A stretch of 64,000 bases of DNA from assembly GCF_900115205.1 (NCBI RefSeq), contig NZ_FOYQ01000002.1:744001-808000 (forward strand), written 5' to 3'. The notes under the pieces are model-generated. The model had not been told where the DNA came from, ran no database searches, and saw only the letters and a program-made list of their open reading frames with translations. This document shows positions 44,744-53,986 of this stretch, one piece after another. Both the position numbers and the translations under genes were made by a program. Positions within the stretch are counted from its first letter, which is position 1, and every line of letters starts with the position of its first letter. This stretch comes from Robiginitalea myxolifaciens (lineage in GTDB: Bacteria; Bacteroidota; Bacteroidia; Flavobacteriales; Flavobacteriaceae).

Positions 44744-46195
44744 CTATTGCTTTAGCCAGTTATTGGAAAAATCACAACTTTGGTTCGCTGCGCTAACGCT
44801 GATGTAGGTATCCTCAATATGTTCGGAAATCCAGTCCCGTATGGCTTCGAATTGTTTATTCCGCAGTGCCAGCTCCTGGATTTTCAGGTAATCCCGGGCA
44901 AAATCGGCAGGATGTTCATCGTACCGGTTGGTAACCATAAGAATTTTATAGGACGGTGGTCCCCCGCGGGGATCATCTTCAAAAATGGGATAGGAAATTT
45001 CGTTGTCCTTCAGGTTCCGCACCTGGTTGTACAAAGTTGGGTCCATCTTGGTCAATTCGAACTTGGAGTCGAAGTTTTCCGGGTTGCGCAATTGCCCACC
45101 TTCATTCTTGGTCTCTTTCTCATCCGAAAAATTCTTTGCCGCCTCGGCAAAGGTGTAGCGTCCATCGAGGATCTGCTGGCGGATGGAATCCAATTCTACC
45201 TTCGCGGCCTCCAGCGCCTCCTTGGGAATTTCCGGGCGGATCAGGATATGGCGCAAGTCCAGTTCCTGCCCGCGAACTCGCTCGATATAGATAATGTGAT
45301 AGCCGAATATAGTTTCAAAAGGTTCTGAAATCTCGCCTTCGCGCAGGCTAAAAGCAACATCTTTGAACTCCTTGACAAAACTGGTCTGTCGATTGATACT
45401 GTAGAAGCCCCCGTTTGATTTAGAACCCTCGTCGTCTGTGTTCAGAATTGCCTTTACCCTAAAACTCGCCCCATTGTCTTCCACATCTTGCTTTATCCGG
45501 CGCAGGCGATCGATAACCTTCTGCTTCTCCTCTTCTGGAACTTCCGGTTTCTTGACGATCTGGGCAATTTCCAGCTCCGCTCCGAATACCGGCCGCTCGT
45601 CCTCCGGGATATCGCGGAAAAACTGCCGGACCTCCTCGGGTGTTACCTCAATTTCCCCCACAACTTCCTGCTGCATGCGCTGAGAGAGCATCTGGAGTTT
45701 ATTGATCTCGTACAATTCCTCCCGCAAATCTTCCACGGTTGCCTTTTTGTAGAATTCCAGGACCTTCTCCATGGATCCGAGTCGCTGCTCGAATTGTTGC
45801 AAATACCGATCGCTCTGGGCATAGACCTCATCGTCGGAAACCAGGATACTGTCCTGAACCGCCTGGTGGGCATAGAGGCGGTCTTCCATAAGCTTTCCCA
45901 ACAGACTACAATTGTCTACGTCTTCCTCTGTAGCCCCCTGCAATCTAAGATCGTAAAGCGTCTTTTCGATGTCCGAATCCAGGATTACGTAATCGCCTAC
46001 TACAGCAGCGATCCCGTCGAGCTTCCTGCGAGGGCCTGCCTGGGGAGTTGTATTGAGGGCAACATCCGAAGGCTGCAGTTCCTCCATGGGAGGTTCTACT
46101 TCCGGATCGGGAATGGAATCTAGCACCTGGGCCTGAATCGAAGTCGCCAGGGTCAAAAATGCAGTGGTGCAAAAAATAGTCTTAAGGATTCTCAT
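44744..46195 (-). CDS. SurA-like periplasmic peptidyl-prolyl isomerase
   Basis: A 483-residue exported foldase. Signal peptide (1-22, ending SIQAQ); SurA N-terminal helical domain (about 55-175); two parvulin domains (about 180-290 with GGFYSINRQTSFVKEFKDVAFSLREGEISEPFETIFGYHIIYI, and about 295-405 with LRHILIRPEIP and GGQLRNPENFDSKFELTKMDPTLYNQV). It would escort unfolded outer-membrane proteins. It overlaps the upstream foldase-like lipoprotein gene by fourteen bases. Confidence 0.92.
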   Translation of the reverse strand: MRILKTIFCTTAFLTLATSIQAQVLDSIPDPEVEPPMEELQPSDVALNTTPQAGPRRKLDGIAAVVGDYVILDSDIEKTLYDLRLQGATEEDVDNCSLLGKLMEDRLYAHQAVQDSILVSDDEVYAQSDRYLQQFEQRLGSMEKVLEFYKKATVEDLREELYEINKLQMLSQRMQQEVVGEIEVTPEEVRQFFRDIPEDERPVFGAELEIAQIVKKPEVPEEEKQKVIDRLRRIKQDVEDNGASFRVKAILNTDDEGSKSNGGFYSINRQTSFVKEFKDVAFSLREGEISEPFETIFGYHIIYIERVRGQELDLRHILIRPEIPKEALEAAKVELDSIRQQILDGRYTFAEAAKNFSDEKETKNEGGQLRNPENFDSKFELTKMDPTLYNQVRNLKDNEISYPIFEDDPRGGPPSYKILMVTNRYDEHPADFARDYLKIQELALRNKQFEAIRDWISEHIEDTYISVSAANQSCDFSNNWLKQ

Positions 46196-47069
46196 AAATC
46201 TGAAATTCGTTATTGCGAACAGCTTCGTCGATCAAGTCTGTCTCAAGGGCACGGAGGTACCTCATTTTTCGCCTGTTGAGCAAAACCTGAGAAAGTGTCG
46301 GACGGATGTAGGATAAAGGCGCAATTTCATTCACCGGGAGTACATCCACTATATAGGCCAAATATACCCCCCCTTCATCCTCCAACTCAATAAATTGTGA
46401 TTTTTTTAAGTAGTCCCCCTCATTTTCCAGTGTCAGGGGCGGTATTTCCTGGATCACCCGGGTGGCAGGAACCCAGAGGGAATCGTTGAAGTTTAGTTTT
46501 CGGAATTGTACCCCAACGGAATCCAGGAATTGCAGGTCCTCATCCTCAAAACTTCTGAGGCGCCGGGTAACTTCGTCCCGATTCAGGAACTGCGGGGGCA
46601 TTTCGATAAACCGCAAGCGAACAACCTTTTCCTTCAATCTGAAATTCTCCTGCTCCTGCTCGTAGAACGACCGCAGTTCAGCATCCGTTACAAGTGTATC
46701 GCTTTGAGCGACCAGGGCCTCCTTATAGGCTCTGGTATATAAATCGGCCCGGTAGTCGGCGATCAGGGATTCAAAGCGTTCAATTTCTTCTTCGGAAAGA
46801 TTTATCTGGGCTTTTTGAAGCATCAACTGCTGAATTCCCCAGGTGGTGATCAGGTTGCTCACCAGGGCTGCGCTGTCCTGCGGACTCAAATCATCATCGA
46901 TCCGCTGGGCCACATCTTCTTTATACAAATACTCCTCCCCGACACGTGCCAAAGGCGTCTTCTCAGGTTTTTTCCGCCAATAGGACTCACAGGCTGTAAA
47001 AGCCAGCAGGCACAGTAAGACGATTACGGGCAATGCATACCCCGGGGCGATGTCGGTTAGCTTGCGCAT
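46182..47069 (-). CDS. PpiC/SurA-N-like foldase lipoprotein
   Basis: A 295-residue lipoprotein (lipobox LAFTAC) with a helical SurA-N/PpiC-type body: EEYLYKEDVAQRIDDDLSPQDSAALVSNLITTWGIQQLMLQKAQINLSEEE, then FIEMPPQFLNRDEV. A complete parvulin active site is not evident, so it may be a chaperone without isomerase activity. I start at ATG 47069 (MRKLTDIAPG), as this puts the lipobox at normal distance; the longer frame from 47144 adds 25 non-conserved residues. It forms a MoxR-SurA-PpiC operon with the two genes downstream. Confidence 0.82.
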   Translation of the reverse strand: MRKLTDIAPGYALPVIVLLCLLAFTACESYWRKKPEKTPLARVGEEYLYKEDVAQRIDDDLSPQDSAALVSNLITTWGIQQLMLQKAQINLSEEEIERFESLIADYRADLYTRAYKEALVAQSDTLVTDAELRSFYEQEQENFRLKEKVVRLRFIEMPPQFLNRDEVTRRLRSFEDEDLQFLDSVGVQFRKLNFNDSLWVPATRVIQEIPPLTLENEGDYLKKSQFIELEDEGGVYLAYIVDVLPVNEIAPLSYIRPTLSQVLLNRRKMRYLRALETDLIDEAVRNNEFQIYENP

Positions 47070-47210
47070 CGCGCAAAAATAATGAACTCCCCCGCTCGTG
47101 CAAACCGATCGGTAGCAGATTAACAGATTTTTAGGCCGGCTCACGTGGAATTGAACTTTATAAACTCATGGACAGGCGATACTTTTCGTAAATTGCAGAA
47201 AGCCTTTATC

Positions 47211-47672
47211 ATGAAATATCAAACGGAAATAGTCATTGACCTGCCGCGCAGCGAGGTTTTGAAACTCCTTATGGACCAGGATAACATGAAACACTGGCAG
47301 CGCGGGCTTATGGCCTACCGTCACCTGGCTGGCAACCCGGGGGAAGAAGGGGCCCGGATGGAACTCGAGTATCAAATGGGAAAACGGCATCTGGTGATGG
47401 TGGAAACCATTCTTAAAGTAGACTTGCCGGACCAATGGCACCTCTCCTACGACACCAAAGGCGTTCACAACATCCAACGAAATTATTTTAAGGAGGAATC
47501 GCAGACCAGCACGCGTTGGATTTCTGAATCCGACTTCCAGTTTGGTAGTTTTATGATGAAGGTTATGGGCTGGTTAATGCCCGGCGCTTTCAAGAAACAA
47601 TCCATGGTATACGCTCAGGACTTTAAGAATTTTGCCGAAAAAGGCACCTCTGTGGCCGAAGACAACCAATGA
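47211..47672 (+). CDS. SRPBCC (START-like) domain protein
   Basis: A 153-residue protein with the SRPBCC ligand-binding pattern: MKYQTEIVIDLPRSEVLKLLMDQDNMKHWQRGL at the N-terminus and a long C-terminal helix (GAFKKQSMVYAQDFKNFAEKG). The ligand is unknown. ATG 47211 fits the domain start better than 47145. The stop overlaps the next start (ATGA, 47669-47672). Confidence 0.85.
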   Translation: MKYQTEIVIDLPRSEVLKLLMDQDNMKHWQRGLMAYRHLAGNPGEEGARMELEYQMGKRHLVMVETILKVDLPDQWHLSYDTKGVHNIQRNYFKEESQTSTRWISESDFQFGSFMMKVMGWLMPGAFKKQSMVYAQDFKNFAEKGTSVAEDNQ

Positions 47673-48847
47673 ACAACAGCTACCAAACCAACCGGGGCAA
47701 GATCCCCTGTTCCCTTGGCATAATTTATAGCCTGTTCCTGCTCCTGCAGGCTTGCTCCGGTAATCCGGCACCTTCAGGAGATCCCCTGGACGACATTCTC
47801 AGCACGGACGATGCGTTGTTGCAACGGGTTCTGCAGGATCCGGATTCCTATGAATTGCAGATTCGGTACACGCGAATAGAACGAAAGGGAGATAGCGTGG
47901 CCTTCCAAGAATACGCTTACCGAGTTTCGGACAGCAATTATTTTTACCCGGCCAGCACGGTGAAATTTCCGATTTCCGTCCTGGCCCTTGAAAAACTCAA
48001 TAGCCTCCCGGAGTACAACCGCAAGATGGATTTCTACTATGAGGGCGACTCCGTGCAACGATCATTTGAAGGGGATATCGAGGAGATCTTTGCCGTAAGC
48101 GACAACCATGCCAGCAACAGGCTTTTCGAATTCCTGGGACAAGATGCTATCAATGAAGGGCTCACCCGTCGGGGCGTTGCACCGGTACGTATTGCCCACC
48201 GCCTGGGATTTCGATGGGAAGAAATGACTACACGTCCAATTATTATTGCCGTGGCCGACTCGGTGAGCACCCAATTGCTTCCAATCGGCAATGCCCCAAT
48301 ACAACCGCTCGATCTACGCGGAAGTCTGAAGGGCAAAGGATTCATGGCCGGGGATTCTCTGAGAACAGAACCCTTTGATTTCAGGTTGAAAAATTACCTG
48401 CCGCTAAACAGCCTGCACGGCACATTGCAACGGGTGATTTTTCCTGAAAAATTTCCGGTATCACAGCGTTTTGCCCTCAGCGAGGACCAACGGGAGTTTT
48501 TGATGGAAGCGATGCGAATAACCCCTAGGGAACTGGGTTACGACCCCGAGACCTATCCGGATGGCTATTGCAAATTTTTCATTTTTGGAGATAGCGAGGA
48601 GCAAATTCCCGCGTCGGTGAATATCTATAACAAGGTCGGTTTCGCTTATGGCACCTTAACGGATGTCGCTTACATTCAGGACCTCGAAAACGAGGTGGAG
48701 TTTATGCTTTCGGCAACCCTGCTGGTGAATGAAAATGGGATATTCAATGATAATACCTACGAATTCGACACCGTAGGGATTCCCTTCTTAGCCGCTCTTG
48801 GCCGTGCCGTTTATAATTATGAACTGGCACATCCGCAGTCCGATTAA
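47669..48847 (+). CDS. Class A beta-lactamase-like serine hydrolase, lipoprotein
   Basis: A 392-residue lipoprotein (lipobox LLLQAC). The class A-type catalytic motifs are visible: SxxK as STVK in FYPASTVKFPISVLALEKLN (near 95), SDN in FAVSDNHASNRLFEFLG (near 145), and KVG in NIYNKVGFAYGTLTDVAYI (near 330) where lactamases have KTG. The Glu of the omega loop is not obvious, so it may act on peptidoglycan or another ester or amide and not as a true lactamase. It is translationally coupled to the SRPBCC gene. Confidence 0.87.
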   Translation: MNNSYQTNRGKIPCSLGIIYSLFLLLQACSGNPAPSGDPLDDILSTDDALLQRVLQDPDSYELQIRYTRIERKGDSVAFQEYAYRVSDSNYFYPASTVKFPISVLALEKLNSLPEYNRKMDFYYEGDSVQRSFEGDIEEIFAVSDNHASNRLFEFLGQDAINEGLTRRGVAPVRIAHRLGFRWEEMTTRPIIIAVADSVSTQLLPIGNAPIQPLDLRGSLKGKGFMAGDSLRTEPFDFRLKNYLPLNSLHGTLQRVIFPEKFPVSQRFALSEDQREFLMEAMRITPRELGYDPETYPDGYCKFFIFGDSEEQIPASVNIYNKVGFAYGTLTDVAYIQDLENEVEFMLSATLLVNENGIFNDNTYEFDTVGIPFLAALGRAVYNYELAHPQSD

Positions 48848-48876
48848 GAACTTCTCCGGAAGTACGCCTTTACCGA

Positions 48877-50445
48877 TTATTTTGCCACGTGCACCGCTCG
48901 AGTCTCTCGGATTACCGTAACCTTTACCTGTCCGGGATACGTCATATCCGTCTGGATTTTCTGGGAGATCTCAAAGGAAAGCTGAGAAGCTTTTTCATCA
49001 CTCACCTTCTCGCTTTCTACGATTACCCGTAATTCACGCCCGGCCTGAATGGCATAAGCCTTCTGGACGCCCCCGAATCCAAATGCGATGTCTTCGAGAT
49101 CCTTTAAACGCTGGATGTAGGAATCCAACACCTGGCGACGGGCTCCGGGTCGTGCCCCGCTGATTGCATCACAAACCTGCACCACAGGGGCAATGAGTGA
49201 TTTCATTTCAATTTCATCATGGTGTGCTCCGATAGCATTGCAGACATCCGGTTTTTCGCCGTATTTCTCAGCCCACTGCATCCCGAGGATGGCGTGTGGG
49301 GTTTCGATTTCGGTCTCACTACTGGGTACCTTACCGATATCGTGAAGCAGGCCGGCCCGCTTGGCCATTTTAGGATTCAAGCCTAATTCTGCCGCCATGA
49401 CCCCACATAATTTTGCTACTTCCCGGCTGTGCTGCAAAAGGTTCTGACCATAGGAAGAACGGTACTTCATACGACCCACAACCCGAATCAGCTCGGGATG
49501 CAACCCATGGATACCCAATTCAATAACCGTTCGCTTACCAACTTCCAGGATTTCCTGCTCGATCTGCTTCTCGGTTTTTCGGACTACTTCCTCGATTCGC
49601 GCGGGGTGAATTCTGCCGTCCGTCACGAGTTTGTGCAGCGAAAGGCGGGCAACCTCCCGGCGTACGGAATCAAAACAGGAAAGGATAATGGCCTCTGGGG
49701 TATCGTCTACGATGATTTCCACCCCGGTTGCCGATTCCAAGGCCCGGATATTGCGACCTTCACGTCCAATAATGCGCCCTTTAACGTCGTCGGATTCCAG
49801 GTTAAAAACAGACACGCAGTTTTCCACGGCCTCCTCCGTTCCAATACGCTGAATGGTGTTTACGATGATTTTTTTGGCTTCCTGCTGTGCGGTCATCTTG
49901 GCCTCCTCCAGGGAAGACTGGAGATAACTCATGGCATCTGCTTTTGCAGTTTCCTTAAGCGACTCGAGAAGTTGCTCCTTGGCCTCTTCTGCAGAAATGC
50001 CTGAGATCACTTCTAATTGCTGTACCTGGCTGGCGTGCAACCTTTCGAGCTCCTCCTGTTTCTTCTCGTAAAAGTCCCGCTTTTTCTCTACCTCATCCAG
50101 GCGGGTAACAAGGGTCTCGTTGAGTTTTTTGTTTCTGGCCAATTCGCTGCTGACCTGGGATTCCTTATCGCGCGTCCTTTTCTGCGCCTCTTCGATTTTT
50201 TTATCCCGGTTTATAATGACCTTCTCGTGTTCCGCTTTAAGTTCAATGAACTTTTCTTTGGCCTGAAGTATTTTGTCTTTTTTGATGTTCTCACCTTCGC
50301 TACGGGCGTCTTTGAGGATGGAAGCTGCTTCCTTCTTGGCGGAATCTATGGTCTTTGACGCCTGTCCTTTTTCGAGCAATTTCGCAATTGCGAAGCCTAT
50401 GAGTAAGCCCAGAGCCAGGGCAATAATACCCGTTGTTATATCCAT
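48877..50445 (-). CDS. rny: Ribonuclease Y
   Basis: A 522-residue membrane-anchored endoribonuclease that starts mRNA decay. One N-terminal helix ([22 protein letters not shown]), a long coiled coil (about 30-200), KH domain ([21 protein letters not shown]) and HD domain with [13 protein letters not shown] and HHDEIE. I start at ATG 50445 ([10 protein letters not shown]); the longer frame to 50568 runs back through the predicted 6S RNA. The order zapA, ncRNA, rny is on one strand. Confidence 0.96.
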   Translation of the reverse strand: MDITTGIIALALGLLIGFAIAKLLEKGQASKTIDSAKKEAASILKDARSEGENIKKDKILQAKEKFIELKAEHEKVIINRDKKIEEAQKRTRDKESQVSSELARNKKLNETLVTRLDEVEKKRDFYEKKQEELERLHASQVQQLEVISGISAEEAKEQLLESLKETAKADAMSYLQSSLEEAKMTAQQEAKKIIVNTIQRIGTEEAVENCVSVFNLESDDVKGRIIGREGRNIRALESATGVEIIVDDTPEAIILSCFDSVRREVARLSLHKLVTDGRIHPARIEEVVRKTEKQIEQEILEVGKRTVIELGIHGLHPELIRVVGRMKYRSSYGQNLLQHSREVAKLCGVMAAELGLNPKMAKRAGLLHDIGKVPSSETEIETPHAILGMQWAEKYGEKPDVCNAIGAHHDEIEMKSLIAPVVQVCDAISGARPGARRQVLDSYIQRLKDLEDIAFGFGGVQKAYAIQAGRELRVIVESEKVSDEKASQLSFEISQKIQTDMTYPGQVKVTVIRETRAVHVAK

Positions 50446-50495
50446 TGGTGTTGGTTTAATATTCAGCGGCCCGGACAGCAATGGCCATCTCAAAC

Positions 50496-50662
50496 AATAA
50501 AAAAGCCCACATCGGTTGAGTTTTGTACAAACTCCTATAAACAGGTTTAGGGCTACCAGGCTGATCAAGGATCCTTTCGAGAAGGCGTGCTTTTACAACC
50601 TAAACTCACCCTTTCTAATTGAAATAGTGTTGAGTTTGTCAAAAAATAATACCAATGTGGGC
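50496..50662 (-). ncRNA. ssrS: Probable 6S RNA (6S-Flavo type)
   Basis: The 243 bases between zapA and rny hold no gene but have a strong fold on the minus strand. GCCCACATTGG (50662-50652) pairs with CCGATGTGGGC (50515-50505), eleven pairs with one G-T, directly before a T run (50504-50499). An inner stem GGGTGAGTTT (50611-50602) pairs with AAACTCAACC (50523-50514). An AAACTCAAC copy at 50637-50629 can compete for the same partner. The mature RNA may begin near 50615 (about 120 bases) or near 50662. 6S RNA beside zapA is known in other bacteria; the family call is from context and shape, not a model search. Confidence 0.6.
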
Positions 50663-50688
50663 AGTATCGTTTGCGTATGTAAATGAAC

Positions 50689-50985
50689 TTAAAGCTGGCT
50701 CAATTCAGATCCAAGCATTTCTCCTAAGGCCTTTAACCGGCCCAGGGCTTCTTCCTGGTCTTCATCTTTATCTATGTCGCGCTGCTCGTATTTAGAAGCA
50801 AACTGTAAGGCACACATGGCCAGTACATCCTGCTTGTCGCGCACGGCATAATTCTGTTCAAACTTTTTGGCGAGTTGCTCAATGTTCTTTGCCGCTTTCC
50901 GGAGTCCTTCCTCCTGGGAAGGGTCTATGGTTAACGGGTATACGCGATCCGCAATGGATAGCTTTATTTTGAGCCTCTCGTCCAT
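50689..50985 (-). CDS. zapA: Cell division protein ZapA
   Basis: A 98-residue ZapA that binds and bundles FtsZ at the division ring. MDERLKIKLSIADRVYPLTIDPSQEEGLRKAAKNIEQLAKKF is the N-terminal globular domain; the rest is a coiled coil. It lies fifteen bases after a small coiled-coil gene on the same strand. Confidence 0.92.
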   Translation of the reverse strand: MDERLKIKLSIADRVYPLTIDPSQEEGLRKAAKNIEQLAKKFEQNYAVRDKQDVLAMCALQFASKYEQRDIDKDEDQEEALGRLKALGEMLGSELSQL

Positions 50986-51000
50986 ATTTAAACGCTCTGG

Positions 51001-51291
51001 TTATTCTGAAAGTTGAACGATACAATGGTCCAACTCCCGGATTAACGCATTTATTTTGAGCTTGGCTTCTCTTTTATTTGTTTCACTGCCCAGCATCGAT
51101 TCGGCCAGCTTGAGGGATTCGTACTTCTCTTCCCAGACTCTGGCGGCGCTCAGGGCCTCCTGATTGGCGCTTTTAAGCTCCTGTAATTCCCGTTGCAGAT
51201 CAGAATTCCGCTGCTTAAGTAACTGTACTTTATGCAGCATTTTGCTAATCTTGTTTTCCAGGGAATCAACGATTTCGACCCATTCGCTCAC
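51001..51291 (-). CDS. Small coiled-coil protein upstream of zapA
   Basis: A 96-residue protein, almost wholly coiled coil (about 5-60: VDSLENKISKMLHKVQLLKQRNSDLQRELQELKSANQEALSA), ending in KINALIRELDHCIVQLSE. No named family is recognised with certainty; such proteins precede zapA in many flavobacteria and could be division-associated (inference). It is the first gene of the zapA operon. Confidence 0.82.
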   Translation of the reverse strand: MSEWVEIVDSLENKISKMLHKVQLLKQRNSDLQRELQELKSANQEALSAARVWEEKYESLKLAESMLGSETNKREAKLKINALIRELDHCIVQLSE

Positions 51292-51348
51292 GTTGCTTTT
51301 CCTTCGATGCGTTCTAACAAAGATAAGAAACCTGATCGAATACTCTCA

Positions 51349-51477
51349 CAAATTCCAAGCATCAAATTCCGGGCCGAGCGACCAAAATTGGTCCGGTGGA
51401 CCAATTTTAGTGAGGAGCCAGCAGGTGCGCTGGCCATTTAAAGCTGCTTCAGCAGCAAATTCCAAGAACCAATTTCT
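51349..51477. repeat. CAAATTCC repeats flanking a hairpin array
   Basis: CAAATTCC at 51349 and 51363 (14-base period) and at 51456 with a degenerate CAATTTCT at 51470 (again 14). Between them lie three hairpins: AAAATTGGTCC-GGT-GGACCAATTTT (51384-51408), GCCAGC/GCTGGC (51418-51433) and GCTGC-TTCA-GCAGC (51443-51456). They sit between the divergent zapA operon and the M23 gene; no tRNA is present. Nothing else is seen in the 51292-51554 gap. Confidence 0.7.
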
Positions 51478-51554
51478 AACCAACTGTTTCTCTTTTGCGC
51501 TTCGAATCCCTAATTTTGTCCGAAAGCGACTCAAATTTGCCCCAACTCTACAAC

Positions 51555-53246
51555 ATGATGCGGCTGGTAGCACTTGTGCTTTTCTTTTGCAGCCAGCTTA
51601 CATTCGCCCAGGTCCAGCCCCAGGATACTGATTTCAGATCACCGGTAGACATTCCGTTGATCCTCGCCGGTACTTTTGGAGAACTACGATCGAATCATTT
51701 CCACGCCGGACTGGACATAAAAACACAGCAGCGACAGGGGCTTCCGGTATACGCCATTGCTGATGGAACGGTTAGCAGGATCAAGATTAGTCATTGGGGA
51801 TACGGAAAAGTGCTCTATGTAGCCCATCCCAATGGATATACTTCGGTATATGCTCACCTGCAGAAGTTTTCTCCGGAGATTGAAGCCTACATCCGCAAAC
51901 TTCAATACGAAAAACGCTCCTATGAAATCGAGGTGTTTCCAGATTACGGCACCCTCCCATTAAATAAAGGAGAATTGATTGCCTACAGCGGGAATACCGG
52001 GGGATCTTCCGGACCCCATCTGCATTTTGAAATCCGAAATAGCGCCAACGAACGCCCGCAGAATCCATTGTTGTTTGGGATGGAAGTTCGGGATGCAACC
52101 AACCCAACGCTGGTAGATGCTTATGCCTATCCATTATCCCCGGATGCCCAGGTCAATGGCAGTGCCAGCCGCATAGAAATTGCATTTAGCAGGCAGGCCG
52201 ATGGCACCTATCTGTCGGATACACTACAGGCTTCAGGAAGGCTTGGTTTTGGGGTTAAAGCCTATGATCGTCAGGATTTGGCCGCCAATCACAACGGGGT
52301 ATACCGGGTTATTCAGCGTGTTAATGGTACCCCATACACCGATTTGGTTTTCAATGGCTATTCGTTTACCGAAGACCGGCAGATTAATACTCTGATCGAT
52401 TATCCCTACTATGCCCGGCACAACAGCAGGATTCTGAAGTGTTTCAAAGATTCCGGCAACCGCCTTAGCCTTTATGAAAACGATTATCAGGATGGCATGG
52501 TAACCATTCGTCCTGGCAGCCAGTCGCTGGTTGAGATTGAACTTTCCGATCAGGCCGGCAATGCCACTTTATTGCGCATCCCGGTTACCGGCAAGGTACT
52601 TCCCGTACAGAATCCGAAGCCCGAAGTGCAATCGGCCTATTTTATTCGGGCCAGTAAACCCTCTAGTTTTGATCTCGGTAAGGTTAAAGTTTATTTCCCG
52701 GCAGAAAGTTTCTATGAGGACACCTCCCTGGATCTGCAGGTCGATGGGGATAACTTCAAAATCCACGAAGCCAACATCCCCCTGCATCGCAACTATACCC
52801 TGACTTTTGAGGTGGATGACATTCCTGAAGCGGAGCGTGCCAGCACATTTATTGCGCGGCTCGACGGTCGTGGAAGGCCACAGTACGCGAGAACTTTTCG
52901 AAGGGGCAATACCTTCACGACCCGTACCCGTAATCTGGGGACCTATACCCTGGCACAGGATACCGTGCCTCCAAAGATCAAACCGCGGAATTTCAAGGCC
53001 GGGCAATGGCTAACAAACTATCGTTACCTGAGTCTCACAATCTCAGACGACCTCAGCGGGATTTCCAGCTATTCGGCTACCATCAATGGGCGTTGGGTCC
53101 TGATGGAATACGAACCCAAACTCCGAACCATAACCTATACCTTCGACGATAAAATCGGAGAAGACCGGCAAAGCAAGCTCGAAGTTGTAGTCACAGATAA
53201 CTGCGGTAACAAAAGCACGTACGAAGCCACAATATTCAGACGGTAA
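51555..53246 (+). CDS. M23-family metallopeptidase, exported
   Basis: A 563-residue exported protein. Signal peptide (about 1-20, ending LTFAQ); M23/LytM domain (about 30-190) with the zinc site intact: HFHAGLDIK supplies His and Asp, and GPHLHFEI supplies the HxH. Two or more beta-rich domains follow (about 200-560), probably Ig-like binding modules. It should cut peptidoglycan or act as a divisome or envelope regulator. ATGs at 51555 and 51558 are both possible; the frame from 51495 is too long for a signal peptide. Confidence 0.9.
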   Translation: MMRLVALVLFFCSQLTFAQVQPQDTDFRSPVDIPLILAGTFGELRSNHFHAGLDIKTQQRQGLPVYAIADGTVSRIKISHWGYGKVLYVAHPNGYTSVYAHLQKFSPEIEAYIRKLQYEKRSYEIEVFPDYGTLPLNKGELIAYSGNTGGSSGPHLHFEIRNSANERPQNPLLFGMEVRDATNPTLVDAYAYPLSPDAQVNGSASRIEIAFSRQADGTYLSDTLQASGRLGFGVKAYDRQDLAANHNGVYRVIQRVNGTPYTDLVFNGYSFTEDRQINTLIDYPYYARHNSRILKCFKDSGNRLSLYENDYQDGMVTIRPGSQSLVEIELSDQAGNATLLRIPVTGKVLPVQNPKPEVQSAYFIRASKPSSFDLGKVKVYFPAESFYEDTSLDLQVDGDNFKIHEANIPLHRNYTLTFEVDDIPEAERASTFIARLDGRGRPQYARTFRRGNTFTTRTRNLGTYTLAQDTVPPKIKPRNFKAGQWLTNYRYLSLTISDDLSGISSYSATINGRWVLMEYEPKLRTITYTFDDKIGEDRQSKLEVVVTDNCGNKSTYEATIFRR

Positions 53247-53271
53247 TCGCCTGTTTTAGTGCCATTTCCGC

Positions 53272-53303
53272 TTGACCTGTTAGCGCATACTTCCGTACCT
53301 TTA
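53272..53303 (+). promoter_or_regulatory. Promoter of the 53330 gene
   Basis: TTG at 53272-53274, 21-base spacer, TACCTTTA at 53296-53303, one base off TAnnTTTG. The predicted start of transcription is about 20 bases before the TTG start codon. Confidence 0.5.
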
Positions 53304-53329
53304 CAAAATCATTAATTACACATCCGAAG

Positions 53330-53986
53330 TTGCGTATTACCGTCATTTTAGTGTTGCTGCTCTTTACCGCATTCCCTCAAATAGGAAATGCTCAGAAGGA
53401 TATTTTTCTCAGCAATCGTTTTGAACAACTCAGTGAGGATCACAAGATCCTCGCGATCCTCCCCTTCTTTTCCCGATTAGACCTGGACGAAGAACTCAGC
53501 GAAAGCGAGCTTAAACGCCTGGAAGAAAAAGAAGGATATGCAGTACAGGAGGCCCTGGAGCATTATTTCGGCAGGGGTCGCAAACGCAAAAAGTTTACTG
53601 TTGAATTTCAGAATGCCGATGACACCAATGCGCTGTTGCGTCGTAATAACATCGACTACAGCAATATAGACCGGTATACGATCAAGGAACTGAGTGAATT
53701 GCTGGGAGTCGACGGAATAATTAGTGGAAACCTTGACGTAAACATCTTGCTTTCAGATGGGCTGCCTTCGGACTACAGTTTCCTGGATTATATTCTTGGA
53801 GATGCCAACTACGGTCGCATTGGAATTAAAATCAGCGATGGCAATTCGGGCAAATTACTCTGGAAATACGAGCAGGAAATTAGTCGTAAATCCGGCAAGA
53901 ATACCGAGGAACTCATCGATAAGATGATGAAAAAAGCTACCCGGAAATTTCCCTATGACAAAGAAGGCCGTCGTGCCTTGCGCTAG
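53330..53986 (+). CDS. Hypothetical exported protein
   Basis: A 218-residue protein beginning with TTG and a clear signal peptide (about 1-21, ending GNAQ). The mature part alternates helices and strands: ILAILPFFSRLDLDEELSE, TIKELSELLGVDGIISGNLDVNILLSDG, then IGIKISDGNSGKLLWKYEQEISRKS. This resembles the nucleotide-free core seen in CsgG- or GNA1162-like envelope lipoproteins, but no lipobox is present and no family can be named. It overlaps the convergent desulfurase gene by four bases. Confidence 0.75.
   Translation: MRITVILVLLLFTAFPQIGNAQKDIFLSNRFEQLSEDHKILAILPFFSRLDLDEELSESELKRLEEKEGYAVQEALEHYFGRGRKRKKFTVEFQNADDTNALLRRNNIDYSNIDRYTIKELSELLGVDGIISGNLDVNILLSDGLPSDYSFLDYILGDANYGRIGIKISDGNSGKLLWKYEQEISRKSGKNTEELIDKMMKKATRKFPYDKEGRRALR

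Noticed and set aside
50446-50568. N-terminal extension of ribonuclease Y
   Set aside because: The added 41 residues come from the predicted ncRNA; the conserved membrane anchor starts at ATG 50445.
51349-51477. CRISPR array
   Set aside because: The repeat unit is only eight bases with six-base spacers and few copies, and no cas genes are near.
51164-51631. 155-codon plus-strand frame before the M23 gene
   Set aside because: It overlaps the minus-strand coiled-coil gene and the repeat array, and its sequence looks like translated hairpins.
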